Source: Cellulosilyticum sp.
GTDB taxonomy: Bacteria; Bacillota; Clostridia; Lachnospirales; Cellulosilyticaceae
Assembly: GCA_015058045.1 (NCBI GenBank)
Contig: SVDC01000004.1
Span: 46,699 to 110,698, forward strand
Direction: 5' to 3'
Length of the DNA: 64,000 nucleotides
This document shows, one piece after another, positions 7,655-17,233 of this stretch (position 1 is its first letter; every line of letters begins with the position of its first letter). Under the pieces are notes generated by a model. That model was not told the DNA's origin. It did no database searches and saw nothing but the letters and a program-made list of their open reading frames with translations. The position numbers were made by a program, and so were the translations under genes.

Positions 7655-9598
7655 ATGTTTGGTTTTATAAAAGTAGCAGCAGCAGTACCTGATGTGAAAG
7701 TGGCAGACTGCATTTATAATAAAGAACAAATCATTTTAAAGATTGAAGAAGCAGCACAAAAAGGTGTGCAGGTTCTTTGTTTTCCAGAGCTTTCTATAAC
7801 AGCTTATAGTTGTGGTGATTTATTTTTCCAAAGTAGTTTATTAGAAGGAGCCAAACAGGCACTTAATGATATTTTAAAAGTAACAGTGGATAAAGATATG
7901 CTGATTGCAGTAGGTATGCCACTTGTTATAGATGATGAGTTGTATAATTGCGGTATTATGATACGCCAAGGAAAGATTTTAGGGGTAGTACCTAAACAAT
8001 TTATTCCAAATTATAATGAGTTCTATGAAAAACGTTGGTTTGCATTAGGCAGTAAATTAGAAGTTTGTGAAACTGAATTATTAGGTGAAATTGTACCAGT
8101 AGGAGCACGTTTACTATTTGAAATGGGTGAAGTAAAAGTTGGTATGGAGCTTTGTGAAGATGTATGGACACCAATTCCACCAAGCTCAATGCTTGCCTTA
8201 GCAGGTGCTAATGTGATTTTAAATCTTTCAGCAAGTAATGAAATTATTGCAAAGAGAGAGTATCGCAGAGGACTTATTACCCAGCAATCAGCAAGTCTTA
8301 TGTGTGCTTATGTTTACGCATCAGCAGGAGCAGAAGAGTCAACCACTGACTTAGTATTTAGTGGTCATAGTATCATTGCTGAAAACGGGGCTATTAAAGC
8401 AGAAAATCAAAAATTAATAGATAGCAATTATCTCATTACTTACGATATTGATATTGAACGTTTACAAAAAGAACGTTTAAAATGTAAAAGCTTTAGTGAT
8501 AACCGTAAAGTTTATGGAAAATCAGTGATTAAAATTACTGGTATACCATTAAAGTGGCAAGGACCACATACAATGCACATTGCAAGAAAGCCTTTTGTGC
8601 CTCATGCTTTAGACACAAGAGATAGACGCTGTGAAGATATTTTTACCCTTCAAGTTGCGGGGTTAAAAAAACGTTTAACACATACGCACAGTAAGTGTGC
8701 TGTTATTGGAATATCGGGTGGACTAGATTCTACATTAGCTCTTTTAGTTACAGTTCAAGCTTTTGATGATTTAGGATGGGATAGAAAAGGAATTATTGGG
8801 GTAACGATGCCAGGGTTTGGTACAACAGACCGTACTTATGAAAATGCAGTGGAGCTGATTAAAGAGCTAGGTGTTACTTTTAGAGAAGTTCCTATTGCAG
8901 ATGCTTGTAGACAACATTTTAAGGATATTGGACATGATGAAAACGTTCATGATGTTACATATGAAAATACACAGGCTAGAGAACGTACAAAAATTTTAAT
9001 GAATATTGCCAATCAAGGTGGTGGCATGGTGATTGGAACAGGAGATTTAAGTGAACTTGCTTTAGGATGGTGTACATATAATGGGGATCACATGAGTATG
9101 TATGCCGTTAATACAAGTATTCCAAAAACATTAGTAAGAAGCTTAGTTTATACCAGTTCTAAAAAACAAAGTAAGCAAGTAGAGGCTATTTTACTAGATA
9201 TTTTAGATACACCGGTAAGTCCAGAACTCCTCCCAGTAGGTAAAAATGGAGAAATGCTACAAAAAACAGAAGATACAGTTGGACCTTATGAACTACATGA
9301 TTTCTTCTTATATTACATGCTTCGTTTTGGATTTAGTCCAAGTAAGATTTATTTCTTAGCAAAACTTGCCTTTGCCCAAAAAGAAGAAGATGGAGATGAG
9401 CTTTACAGCCATGAAACCATTTTAAAATGGCTTAGAACATTTTATAGACGATTCTTTATGCAACAATTTAAAAGAAGTTGTCTTCCGGATGGACCAAAGA
9501 TTGGTAGTGTTTGCCTATCTCCAAGAGGAGACTGGCGCATGCCAAGTGATGCAAGTAGTACATTATGGCTGAGTGAAGTAGAAGGTTTAGAAGCTTAA
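7655..9598 (+). CDS. nadE: Glutamine-dependent NAD+ synthetase
   Basis: This enzyme makes NAD+ from deamido-NAD+ with ATP, using ammonia released from glutamine. The N-terminal nitrilase-fold glutaminase domain has Glu45 (FPELS), a catalytic Lys in the VPKQFIPNYNEFYEKRWF region, and Cys167 (GMELCEDVW). The C-terminal synthetase domain has the PP-loop SGGLDST at residues 354-360. The 647-residue two-domain form is normal for Clostridia. TAAGGAGG precedes the ATG. It follows the nicotinamidase gene by 102 bases, giving a salvage pair, and ends at a strong terminator. Confidence 0.96.
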   Translation: MFGFIKVAAAVPDVKVADCIYNKEQIILKIEEAAQKGVQVLCFPELSITAYSCGDLFFQSSLLEGAKQALNDILKVTVDKDMLIAVGMPLVIDDELYNCGIMIRQGKILGVVPKQFIPNYNEFYEKRWFALGSKLEVCETELLGEIVPVGARLLFEMGEVKVGMELCEDVWTPIPPSSMLALAGANVILNLSASNEIIAKREYRRGLITQQSASLMCAYVYASAGAEESTTDLVFSGHSIIAENGAIKAENQKLIDSNYLITYDIDIERLQKERLKCKSFSDNRKVYGKSVIKITGIPLKWQGPHTMHIARKPFVPHALDTRDRRCEDIFTLQVAGLKKRLTHTHSKCAVIGISGGLDSTLALLVTVQAFDDLGWDRKGIIGVTMPGFGTTDRTYENAVELIKELGVTFREVPIADACRQHFKDIGHDENVHDVTYENTQARERTKILMNIANQGGGMVIGTGDLSELALGWCTYNGDHMSMYAVNTSIPKTLVRSLVYTSSKKQSKQVEAILLDILDTPVSPELLPVGKNGEMLQKTEDTVGPYELHDFFLYYMLRFGFSPSKIYFLAKLAFAQKEEDGDELYSHETILKWLRTFYRRFFMQQFKRSCLPDGPKIGSVCLSPRGDWRMPSDASSTLWLSEVEGLEA

Positions 9599-9630
9599 AA
9601 TAAGATTATATTGAATAGATTAATGTGGAT

Positions 9631-9680
9631 AGATAGAGGATGAATTACTGAGTAAAATGATTCATCCTCTATCTTTTTTG
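9631..9680 (+). terminator. Intrinsic terminator after nadE
   Basis: A perfect 15-bp stem (9631-9645 with 9660-9674) with a 14-base loop and a run of T. Confidence 0.92.
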
Positions 9681-10023
9681 TTAGGAATAAAACGGTATTC
9701 AATAAAAAATTAATGATAAACATCAAAAGTTTAATGAATCACCCTTAGTTTATAGAAGAGCATTAAATAAAGTGTAGATAGCTTGAAATATTAGTATGAA
9801 ACAGGAAAAAGACAGGCTATTAGAAAGAATGTGTAAAAGTGGAAAAAATGACAGATAGGGGGTGGAACTTTAAAAAAAGAGAGATTAGAAAATAAAAAAA
9901 TATAAAAAAATTATGATACATAAAAAGCGTATATTTTAATTAATTTTAATTTAAAAATAGTTATATCTTGATAAAAAGTTTAATATATATAAACAAAATG
10001 GTTAGGGAAAATAAGAAGTATGG
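9681..10023. other. Long AT-rich intergenic stretch
   Basis: Between the nadE terminator and the promoter of the polyamine operon. I find no plausible coding frame, no tRNA-like fold and no known riboswitch signature. A GGGGGTGG at about 9858-9865 resembles a ribosome site but no credible frame follows. Confidence 0.4.
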
Positions 10024-10052
10024 TTGAAATTTTAAAAAAACTATTGTAGAAT
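10024..10052 (+). promoter_or_regulatory. Promoter of the polyamine operon
   Basis: TTGAAA (10024-10029), a 17-base spacer and TAGAAT (10047-10052). This predicts a leader of about 145 bases before the first start codon. Confidence 0.55.
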
Positions 10053-10204
10053 GTTGAACGAAATCAAGTGATTTATGTTTATGAAAGCTATGCTAAACAA
10101 GGGATACAGTGGCTTTAAATGGAAAATCATTAATACTAAACAAATACTTTAATATTACATACACTTATTTTGAGAGTTTATTAATTTGTAAAGGGGTTTA
10201 AACG

Positions 10205-11656
10205 ATGAATACTAAGGTACAAGAAAGAATGCCCATTTATGAAGCATTACAAAGATATAAAGAAATGAGAATTGTGCCATTTGATGTGCCAGGACATAAG
10301 CAAGGGAGAGGCAATAAAGAGTTGACGCAGTTTCTAGGAGAGGCATGTATGTCAATAGATGTGAATTCTATGAAACCACTGGATAACCTTTGCCATCCTG
10401 TATCAGTGATTAAAGAGGCAGAAGAACTTGCAGCGAATGCTTTTGGTGCAAAGCATGCCTTTTTTATGATTGGAGGTACGACATCTGCAGTGCAAGCCAT
10501 GGTGATGACAGCTTGTAAGCGTGGAGAAAAAATTATCATGCCACGTAATGTACATCGTAGTGCCATTAATGCCATGGTTGTGTGTGGTGCAGTTCCAGTA
10601 TATGTGAACCCTGGAGTTAATAAGGCATTAGGTATTCCACTGGGAATGTCTTATGAAGCAGTAAAACAAGCCATTTTAGAAAATCCAGATGCCAAAGCAG
10701 TTTTAGTAAATAATCCAACTTATTATGGGATTTGCTCGCCATTAGAGAAAATTACAAAGTTGGCCCATGAACATGGCATGCTTGTTTTAGTAGATGAAGC
10801 CCATGGAACCCATTTTTATTTTCATGAGAACTTACCTGCTTCTGCCATGAGTGTGGGAGCAGATATGGCAGCAGTGAGCATGCATAAAACAGGAGGTTCT
10901 TTGACACAAAGTTCTTTCTTGCTCATTAACAACGAGGTAAGTGAAGGTTATGTTAGACAAATCATCAATCTGACTCAGACCACAAGTGGCTCTTATTTGC
11001 TTATGTCTTCTCTAGATATTTCACGTAAAAATCTAGCCTTGCATGGTAGGGAGATTTTTACTAGGGTAATGGATTTAGCCCAATATGCAAGAGAAGAAGT
11101 AAATAAGATTGGTGGCTATTATGCTTATGGTAAAGAATTAATAGATGGCGATACAGTTTATGACTTTGATGTCACAAAACTCTCCATTCATACAAGAGAT
11201 ATAGGACTTGCAGGAATCGAAGTGTATGATTTACTAAGAGATGATTATGACATTCAAATTGAATTTGGGGATATAGGTAATGTCCTTGCCATTATTTCGG
11301 TAGGTGATAAGAATTTGGCAATTGAGCGTTTAATCTCTGCTTTATCTGAAATTAAGCGTTTACATTCAAAGGACCAGACAGGTATGTTGGACCATGAGTA
11401 TATTGATCCTTTAGTAGAGATGACACCACAAGATGCCTTTTATGCAGAAAAAGTATCTGTACCAATGGCAGAAAGTGTAGGAGAGATTTGTAGCGAATTT
11501 GTTATGTGCTATCCACCAGGCATTCCAATTTTAGCGCCAGGTGAAAAAATTACTCAGGAGATTTTAGATTATATTGCTTATGCCAAGAAAAAAGGATGTT
11601 TCTTAACAGGAACGGAAGATATTCGTATAGAGCGTATCAATATTGTGAAACAGTAA
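10205..11656 (+). CDS. Orn/Lys/Arg decarboxylase, aspartate-aminotransferase fold (SpeA/CadA type)
   Basis: A PLP-dependent basic amino-acid decarboxylase that makes the diamine or agmatine precursor for the genes behind it. The N-terminal FDVPGHKQGRG motif and the PLP lysine Lys228 in SMHKTGGSLTQS are diagnostic. The C-terminal domain includes CYPPGIPILAPGE. At 483 residues it is the short Bacillus SpeA-like type. Substrate choice (arginine, lysine or ornithine) cannot be settled from sequence. No agmatinase, agmatine deiminase or SpeD gene is nearby. The ribosome site is AAAGGGG, and speE follows after about 15 bases. Confidence 0.88.
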   Translation: MNTKVQERMPIYEALQRYKEMRIVPFDVPGHKQGRGNKELTQFLGEACMSIDVNSMKPLDNLCHPVSVIKEAEELAANAFGAKHAFFMIGGTTSAVQAMVMTACKRGEKIIMPRNVHRSAINAMVVCGAVPVYVNPGVNKALGIPLGMSYEAVKQAILENPDAKAVLVNNPTYYGICSPLEKITKLAHEHGMLVLVDEAHGTHFYFHENLPASAMSVGADMAAVSMHKTGGSLTQSSFLLINNEVSEGYVRQIINLTQTTSGSYLLMSSLDISRKNLALHGREIFTRVMDLAQYAREEVNKIGGYYAYGKELIDGDTVYDFDVTKLSIHTRDIGLAGIEVYDLLRDDYDIQIEFGDIGNVLAIISVGDKNLAIERLISALSEIKRLHSKDQTGMLDHEYIDPLVEMTPQDAFYAEKVSVPMAESVGEICSEFVMCYPPGIPILAPGEKITQEILDYIAYAKKKGCFLTGTEDIRIERINIVKQ

Positions 11657-11671
11657 AGAGAGGTGATGAAG

Positions 11672-12517
11672 ATGGAATTATGGTATACAGAAGAGCATAC
11701 AAAAAATGTACGTTTTAGTATTAAAGTAGATCAGCACCTTTATTCTATGCAAAGTGAGTTTCAGCGTATTGATATTATGGAATCTTATGAGTTTGGTCGG
11801 TTTTTAACATTAGATGGCAGTATGATGTTAACGGAAAAAGATGAATTTATTTATCATGAGATGATGGTACATATTCCGATGGCAACTCATCCTAGAATAC
11901 AAAAAGTATTAGTGATTGGCGGAGGAGATGGTGGTGCAGTAAGAGAATTATGCCGGTATCCTCATATTACAGAAATTGATTTAGTGGAAATTGATGAAAT
12001 GGTAGTAGAAGCCTGTAAACAGTATTTGCAGAAGACAGCTTGTGCATTAGATGATTCAAGGGTACACATCTACTATGAGGATGGGCTGAAATTTATTCGT
12101 CGCATGAAAAATCATTATGACTTAATCATTGTAGATTCCACAGATCCATTTGGACCAGGTGAAGGGCTTTTTACGAGAGAGTTTTATGGCAATTGCTATA
12201 AGGCATTAACAGAGCAAGGGATACTAGTCAATCAACATGCAAGTCCATATTATAGTACTTATGCGCAATCCTTACAAAAGGCTCATGAGAGAATAAAAGG
12301 ATGTTTCCCTATTACCAAGTTATATAGCGCTCAAATTCCAACTTATCCAGCTGGAAATTGGGTATTTGGTTTTGCATCTAAGTTATTTGATCCTATTAAA
12401 GACTTAGATACAGGAGCATGGGAGGACTTAGGTATTGAAACACAATATTATAATACAGACATTCATAAGGGATGCTTTGCACTTCCAAATTATATAAAGC
12501 AGCTACTAGTGAAGTAA
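11672..12517 (+). CDS. speE: Spermidine synthase (polyamine aminopropyltransferase)
   Basis: It transfers an aminopropyl group from decarboxylated S-adenosylmethionine to a diamine. The Rossmann nucleotide-binding motif VIGGGDGGAVRELCRYP, the catalytic-loop DSTDPFGPGEGLF and the substrate-side YPAGNWVFGFASK are all intact. GTG (11663) and ATG (11666) are possible in-frame starts, but GAGAGG ending at 11663 fits the ATG at 11672 best (MELWYTEEH, matching other SpeE N-termini), giving 281 residues. It sits between the decarboxylase and a carboxyspermidine-route gene pair. No SAM decarboxylase gene lies in the window. Confidence 0.92.
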   Translation: MELWYTEEHTKNVRFSIKVDQHLYSMQSEFQRIDIMESYEFGRFLTLDGSMMLTEKDEFIYHEMMVHIPMATHPRIQKVLVIGGGDGGAVRELCRYPHITEIDLVEIDEMVVEACKQYLQKTACALDDSRVHIYYEDGLKFIRRMKNHYDLIIVDSTDPFGPGEGLFTREFYGNCYKALTEQGILVNQHASPYYSTYAQSLQKAHERIKGCFPITKLYSAQIPTYPAGNWVFGFASKLFDPIKDLDTGAWEDLGIETQYYNTDIHKGCFALPNYIKQLLVK

Positions 12518-12585
12518 TGAGAACTTAATCTAAAACAGATTATAGATATAAATTTAAATCAATAGTATATAGGAGGAGAATAGAT

Positions 12586-13785
12586 ATGGGAAGAGCATTA
12601 ATAATTGGAGCAGGTGGTGTAGCAAGTGTTGTTGTACATAAATGTTGCCAAAATGCAGAGGTATTTGAAGAAATTTGTATTGCAAGTAGAACGAAATCAA
12701 AATGTGACGCCCTTAAGGAAAAGTTAGATGGAGGCAAAACAAAAATTACGACAGCCAAGGTAGATGCAGATAATGTAGAAGAACTTATTGCATTAATCAA
12801 TGACTATAAACCAGATATCGTTATGAATATTGCACTGCCATACCAAGATTTAACGATTATGGAGGCTTGTCTTGCAACTAAAACACATTACTTAGATACA
12901 GCAAACTATGAGCCACCAGAAACGGCTAAGTTTGAATATAGCTGGCAATGGGCTTATCGTAAAAGATTTGAAGAAGCAGGTATTACAGCCATATTAGGTT
13001 GTGGCTTTGATCCAGGTGTAACAGGGGTATTCTCAGCTTATGCCCAAAAACATTATTTTGATGAAATTCACTACATTGATATTTTAGATGCGAATGCTGG
13101 TGATCATGGTTATCCATTTGCAACTAACTTTAATCCAGAGATTAATATTCGTGAAGTGACTGCTAAAGGAAGTTATATTGAAAATGGGGATTGGGTAGAA
13201 ACAGAGCCAATGGAAATTAAACGCATCTATAACTTCCCTGAAATCGGTGAGAAAGATATGTATTTATTACATCATGAAGAATTAGAATCTCTTGCACTTA
13301 ATATTAATGGGATTAAACGTATTCGTTTCTTTATGACTTTCTCTGAAAAATACTTAACACATCTTAATGTATTACAAAATGTAGGGATGACTTCTATTGA
13401 GCCTATTATGTATGAAGGCAAAGAAATTATTCCGCTTCAATTCTTAAAAGCTGTGCTTCCAGATCCAGCATCTCTTGGACCAAGAACAAAAGGAAAAACA
13501 AATATTGGTTGTATTTATCAAGGTATTAAAGATGGAAAACAAGTAAATTACTATGTATACAATGTATGTGATCATGAGGCATGTTATAAAGAAGTAGGCT
13601 CACAAGCAATTTCTTATACGACAGGTGTACCAGCTATGATTGGTGCCATGTTACTACTTAAAGGAGAATGGAAAAAGCCAGGTGTTTACAATGTAGAAGA
13701 GTTTAATCCAGATCCATTTATGGAAGCACTTAATAAGTGGGGCTTACCATGGAAAGAATCTTTCTCTCCAGAATTAGTAGATTAG
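12586..13785 (+). CDS. Saccharopine dehydrogenase-family protein, probable carboxy(nor)spermidine dehydrogenase
   Basis: This LYS1-like NAD(P)H-dependent enzyme is expected to condense a diamine with aspartate semialdehyde to give carboxyspermidine (CASDH). It has an N-terminal Rossmann motif ALIIGAGGVASVV, then the family's GCGFDPGVTGVFSAYAQ segment at about residues 143-159. At 399 residues it has the family length. AGGAGG precedes the ATG at 12586. The strongest functional evidence is that nspC starts 11 bases after its stop, the standard CASDH-CASDC pairing. Agmatine as the amine acceptor is an alternative. Confidence 0.87.
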   Translation: MGRALIIGAGGVASVVVHKCCQNAEVFEEICIASRTKSKCDALKEKLDGGKTKITTAKVDADNVEELIALINDYKPDIVMNIALPYQDLTIMEACLATKTHYLDTANYEPPETAKFEYSWQWAYRKRFEEAGITAILGCGFDPGVTGVFSAYAQKHYFDEIHYIDILDANAGDHGYPFATNFNPEINIREVTAKGSYIENGDWVETEPMEIKRIYNFPEIGEKDMYLLHHEELESLALNINGIKRIRFFMTFSEKYLTHLNVLQNVGMTSIEPIMYEGKEIIPLQFLKAVLPDPASLGPRTKGKTNIGCIYQGIKDGKQVNYYVYNVCDHEACYKEVGSQAISYTTGVPAMIGAMLLLKGEWKKPGVYNVEEFNPDPFMEALNKWGLPWKESFSPELVD

Positions 13786-13796
13786 GAGTTAAAGGG

Positions 13797-14942
13797 ATGA
13801 AATTTGAGACGGATTTAGATTTTAGAAATCTTTCTACACCATGTTATGTAGTAGATGAACGTTTACTCATTAAAAACTTAGAGATATTAAAATCAATAGA
13901 AGAACGTACGGAGGCTAAAGTGCTTTTAGCCACGAAGGCGTTTTCTATGTATAAAACCTTTCCACTTATTGGAAGATACTTGAGTGGGGTAACATCTAGT
14001 TCTCTTCATGAAGCAAGACTAGGCTATGAAGAAATGGGAAAAGAGGTTCATATTTATGCAGCTGCTTATAGAGAAGACGACTTTGAGGAGATTATGAATT
14101 ATTCCAATCATATTATATTTAACTCTTTTAAGCAGTGGAGAAAATTTAAAGAGCGTATTAGGCAGTATCCTAAGAAAATCAGTTGTGGACTTCGCATCAA
14201 TCCAGGTTATGCAGAGGTAGCAACAGAGCTTTATAATCCGTGTGCTCCTCATTCACGTATGGGCATTACGATAGAAGATTTTGAAGCTGACTCATTAGAA
14301 GGGATAGAAGGTTTACATTTTCATGCTATGTGTGAGCAAAACTCAGATACATTAGAGCGTATCTTAGAAGTAGTAGAAGAAAAGTTTGGTCCTTATATGC
14401 ACCAAATGAAATGGATTAACTTTGGTGGTGGCCATCATATTACAAGAGAAGATTATGATTTGGAAAAACTCATTACATGTATCCAGCATATACAAAATAC
14501 TTATAACGTACAGGTTTATCTAGAGCCAGGCGAGGCAGTTGCTTTAAATACAGGGTATTTAGTGACAACAGTCCTAGAAACTATGAAAAATGGCATAGAT
14601 ATTGCCATATTAGATACCTCGGCTACTTGTCATATGCCTGATGTACTGGAAATGCCTTATAGGCCACAGATTATTGGAGCAGGAGAGCCAGGTGAAAAAG
14701 CTTATACCTATCGTTTAGGCAGTGCTACTTGCTTGTCAGGTGATGTGATTGGAGATTATTCTTTTGATGTACCTCTAGAGGAAGGACAGCGATTAGTTTT
14801 TTGTGATATGGCTATTTACTCTATGGTAAAAAATAATACCTTTAATGGTATTAACTTACCAGATATTGTGTTGTATAAGGAAGATACAGGTTTTGAAATT
14901 GTAAAATCGTTCGGGTATGAAGACTTTAAAAGAAGGCTTTAA
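13797..14942 (+). CDS. nspC: Carboxynorspermidine/carboxyspermidine decarboxylase
   Basis: A PLP-dependent decarboxylase of the alanine-racemase/DapDC fold that removes the carboxyl group from carboxyspermidine to give spermidine. Lys47 in LLATKAFSMY is the expected PLP lysine; LHFHAMCEQNSD, the FGGGHHITREDYD loop and CLSGDVIGDY match the family. An open frame begins at 13737 inside the upstream gene, but the AGGAG at 13784-13788 supports the ATG at 13797, giving 381 residues. It is the last gene of the polyamine operon; no clear terminator follows before 15088. Confidence 0.92.
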   Translation: MKFETDLDFRNLSTPCYVVDERLLIKNLEILKSIEERTEAKVLLATKAFSMYKTFPLIGRYLSGVTSSSLHEARLGYEEMGKEVHIYAAAYREDDFEEIMNYSNHIIFNSFKQWRKFKERIRQYPKKISCGLRINPGYAEVATELYNPCAPHSRMGITIEDFEADSLEGIEGLHFHAMCEQNSDTLERILEVVEEKFGPYMHQMKWINFGGGHHITREDYDLEKLITCIQHIQNTYNVQVYLEPGEAVALNTGYLVTTVLETMKNGIDIAILDTSATCHMPDVLEMPYRPQIIGAGEPGEKAYTYRLGSATCLSGDVIGDYSFDVPLEEGQRLVFCDMAIYSMVKNNTFNGINLPDIVLYKEDTGFEIVKSFGYEDFKRRL

Positions 14943-15087
14943 AAGAAAAGAGGTCAATTGATTGGTGGCCCCAATTTTAAAAGATGAAGTACATCAGATA
15001 AAAGATAGATAAATGAGCATGTTTAAAACAGGACAAGAATATACTGTTTAATAAATAGCGGTATTTTTGAAGAATGAAGGTGAGCAC

Positions 15088-15897
15088 ATGCTTATTTATC
15101 TTTTAATAGCGGTTATAGGGGTCCAGCTTATTAGAAGTGTACCCAAGCAGTCTTTAAGTTTTGAGGATATCTTGACTTATCTTATGCCTTATTGGAAAAA
15201 AGGGAATACCCAAGATCGTATTTTAGAAGTCCTTCAACTATTTATTATAGGGTGTATTGGGATACTAGAGGCTTTTAGGACACAAGGGAATACTCAAAAA
15301 CTTTGTGTGTTTTTATTAACTTTTATAACTTTAGTATGGCTTGTTAAGCTATTACTTTGTATTATAGAATGGTTCCAGGAATATATAAAAACGATGTCTA
15401 TCAATATTCTTTTTGCTCTAGTAGTACCGATTATAGTGAGCGCTAATTTAAAACAATTAGATGATCAAATAGAAATAAGCTTATGTCTTTGTGCACTGTT
15501 TATGAGTTTAATGATTGTTTATATGGAGCTGATTAGTATTGTAATAGGGAAGGGAACCTATAAAAGGACAGCCAAGTATTTAAGTATCAGTAGTGCATCT
15601 AAATTAAAAAGTATTTTAACTTGGTTTTTTATTATATTGGTAAATCTCTATACACTTGTGCTTTTTATACAGTTTTACATAGAAACAAGTAGTTATCATT
15701 TTATAGAAACAAAGGCACTGAATAAGGCGTCAGCTATAGATCTTTTTTATTATTTAATTGTGACTTTTACAACAGTAGGATTTGGAGATATTAGTCCTCA
15801 TACTTTACTGGCAAAGATGGTAACTGCACTTATAGCCCTATCAGGAATGATTTTTACAGGAATTTTTGTAGGGTGTATTTTAAATTTAACAGAGTAA
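15088..15897 (+). CDS. Potassium-channel-like membrane protein
   Basis: The C-terminal third has two membrane helices flanking a pore loop with the K+ selectivity filter TTVGFGD (in VTFTTVGFGDISP), the Ion_trans_2 pattern. The preceding roughly 190 residues hold about five more hydrophobic segments and no obvious voltage-sensor arginine ladder. There is no cytosolic RCK domain after the last helix, so gating is not evident. A TTG at 15067 is in frame, but GAAGGTGA at 15076-15083 fits the ATG at 15088 (269 residues). It is isolated from the polyamine operon by 145 bases. Confidence 0.85.
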   Translation: MLIYLLIAVIGVQLIRSVPKQSLSFEDILTYLMPYWKKGNTQDRILEVLQLFIIGCIGILEAFRTQGNTQKLCVFLLTFITLVWLVKLLLCIIEWFQEYIKTMSINILFALVVPIIVSANLKQLDDQIEISLCLCALFMSLMIVYMELISIVIGKGTYKRTAKYLSISSASKLKSILTWFFIILVNLYTLVLFIQFYIETSSYHFIETKALNKASAIDLFYYLIVTFTTVGFGDISPHTLLAKMVTALIALSGMIFTGIFVGCILNLTE

Positions 15898-15952
15898 AGA
15901 ACTATAATAAAAGGCCGTTTAAATTAGATATTAAAAAATGAGTTAGGATATT

Positions 15953-16007
15953 CTTGCATATAAAAAGAATCGCTTCCATAAAGGATGCGATTCTTTTTAT
16001 ATGCAAG
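15953..16007. terminator. Bidirectional terminator between convergent genes
   Basis: A perfect 21-bp stem (15953-15973 with 15987-16007) with a 13-base loop that can pair further. It separates the channel gene from the convergent CDF gene and has A/T tracts for both strands. Confidence 0.88.
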
Positions 16008-16030
16008 GATTAAACAATAGATGAATAGAC

Positions 16031-17224
16031 TTAGTGGTCATAAGAAGAAATAGAGGTTGAAACATAATTGGTATCTACTGTAATAACCGTATAGTAAGTG
16101 TCATCTATTTTTTTGATTTCCTTATCAATCAGTCCTGCTAAGAGGGTAGGTTTCATCTTAAGATGAACAGGAACAAGCACATCAAAAATAATATTGGTAT
16201 GAGTTTTACCTACAACAAGACGAAAATCATGAATAGAAAGTTCAGAGTCAATTTTAGATACAATAGATTGTACTTGTTCTTTCAGGGCATTGCTTTTTTC
16301 ATCATTTGTAAGAATAGGATCAAGATGAATAACTAGGTTAATCCCAAGCTCCTTAGCAAAGTCTTTTTCAATAATATCGATTAAATCGTGACATTCTAGT
16401 AAATGGGCATCAGCAGGTACTTCCGCATGAACAGAAGCAAAATATTGATTAGGACCATAACTATGCAGAACTAAATCATGATAGCCACTAATAGTAGGAT
16501 AGCTCATCAGTTTCTGTTGAACATTTTGAATTAATTCAGGAGAAGGTGCTTCTCCTAGCAGGGGATTAATAGTTTCTTTTACTAGATTAAAGCCAGAATA
16601 GAAAATAAAAATCCCAACGAAAATTCCCATATAGCCATCTAAATTAATTCCTGTAAAAAAGGCAATCAGGAGTGCAATCAGCACGGCACTTGTAGCAATA
16701 ACATCATTTAGGCTATCTGTAGCTGTAGCAATCATGGTTGTGGAATTAATGCGTTTTCCTAGGTTTCGATTAAATAGGAAAAGCCATATTTTAGTTAAAA
16801 TAGAAAGCACTAATACAATGACCATAGACCAGCTAAAACTTAATGGCTCTGGATTTAAGATTTTATTAAAGGAAGAACGAATGAGCTCTAAACCAAGTAA
16901 TAAGATGATAAACGAAACAATAAGACCAGATAAATATTCAATACGTGCATGACCATAAGGATGATCTTCATCAGCAGGTTTACTAGAGAGCTTAAAACCA
17001 ATTAAGGTAACAATAGAAGAGCCTGCATCAGATAAGTTATTAATCCCATCAGCTAATATGGCAATACTACTACTCATAAGTCCGATAGCAATTTTACTAG
17101 TACAAAGAAAGACATTTGCAATAATACCTACTATTCCACCTAATAAGCCATAAGCTTCGCGTACTTTAAAGTCCTTTACGTTGTCATAATCCTTTATAAA
17201 ACGCTTGATTAAAAAAACTGTCAT
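16031..17224 (-). CDS. Cation diffusion facilitator (CDF) family transporter
   Basis: A metal-cation/proton antiporter of the inner membrane. The metal-site motif appears in ILADGINNLSDAGSS (helix 2), with HPYGHARIEYLSG next and TDSLNDVIATSA in helix 5. About six membrane helices lie in residues 25-215, followed by a long cytosolic domain of about 180 residues with the CDF dimerisation fold (YHDLVLHSYGPNQYFASVHAEVP). The C-terminal part is longer than in minimal CDFs (397 residues). The metal (Zn, Mn, Fe) cannot be assigned. It begins 9 bases after the DHH gene and is probably co-transcribed with it. Confidence 0.92.
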   Translation of the reverse strand: MTVFLIKRFIKDYDNVKDFKVREAYGLLGGIVGIIANVFLCTSKIAIGLMSSSIAILADGINNLSDAGSSIVTLIGFKLSSKPADEDHPYGHARIEYLSGLIVSFIILLLGLELIRSSFNKILNPEPLSFSWSMVIVLVLSILTKIWLFLFNRNLGKRINSTTMIATATDSLNDVIATSAVLIALLIAFFTGINLDGYMGIFVGIFIFYSGFNLVKETINPLLGEAPSPELIQNVQQKLMSYPTISGYHDLVLHSYGPNQYFASVHAEVPADAHLLECHDLIDIIEKDFAKELGINLVIHLDPILTNDEKSNALKEQVQSIVSKIDSELSIHDFRLVVGKTHTNIIFDVLVPVHLKMKPTLLAGLIDKEIKKIDDTYYTVITVDTNYVSTSISSYDH

Positions 17225-17233
17225 ATAATCCCC

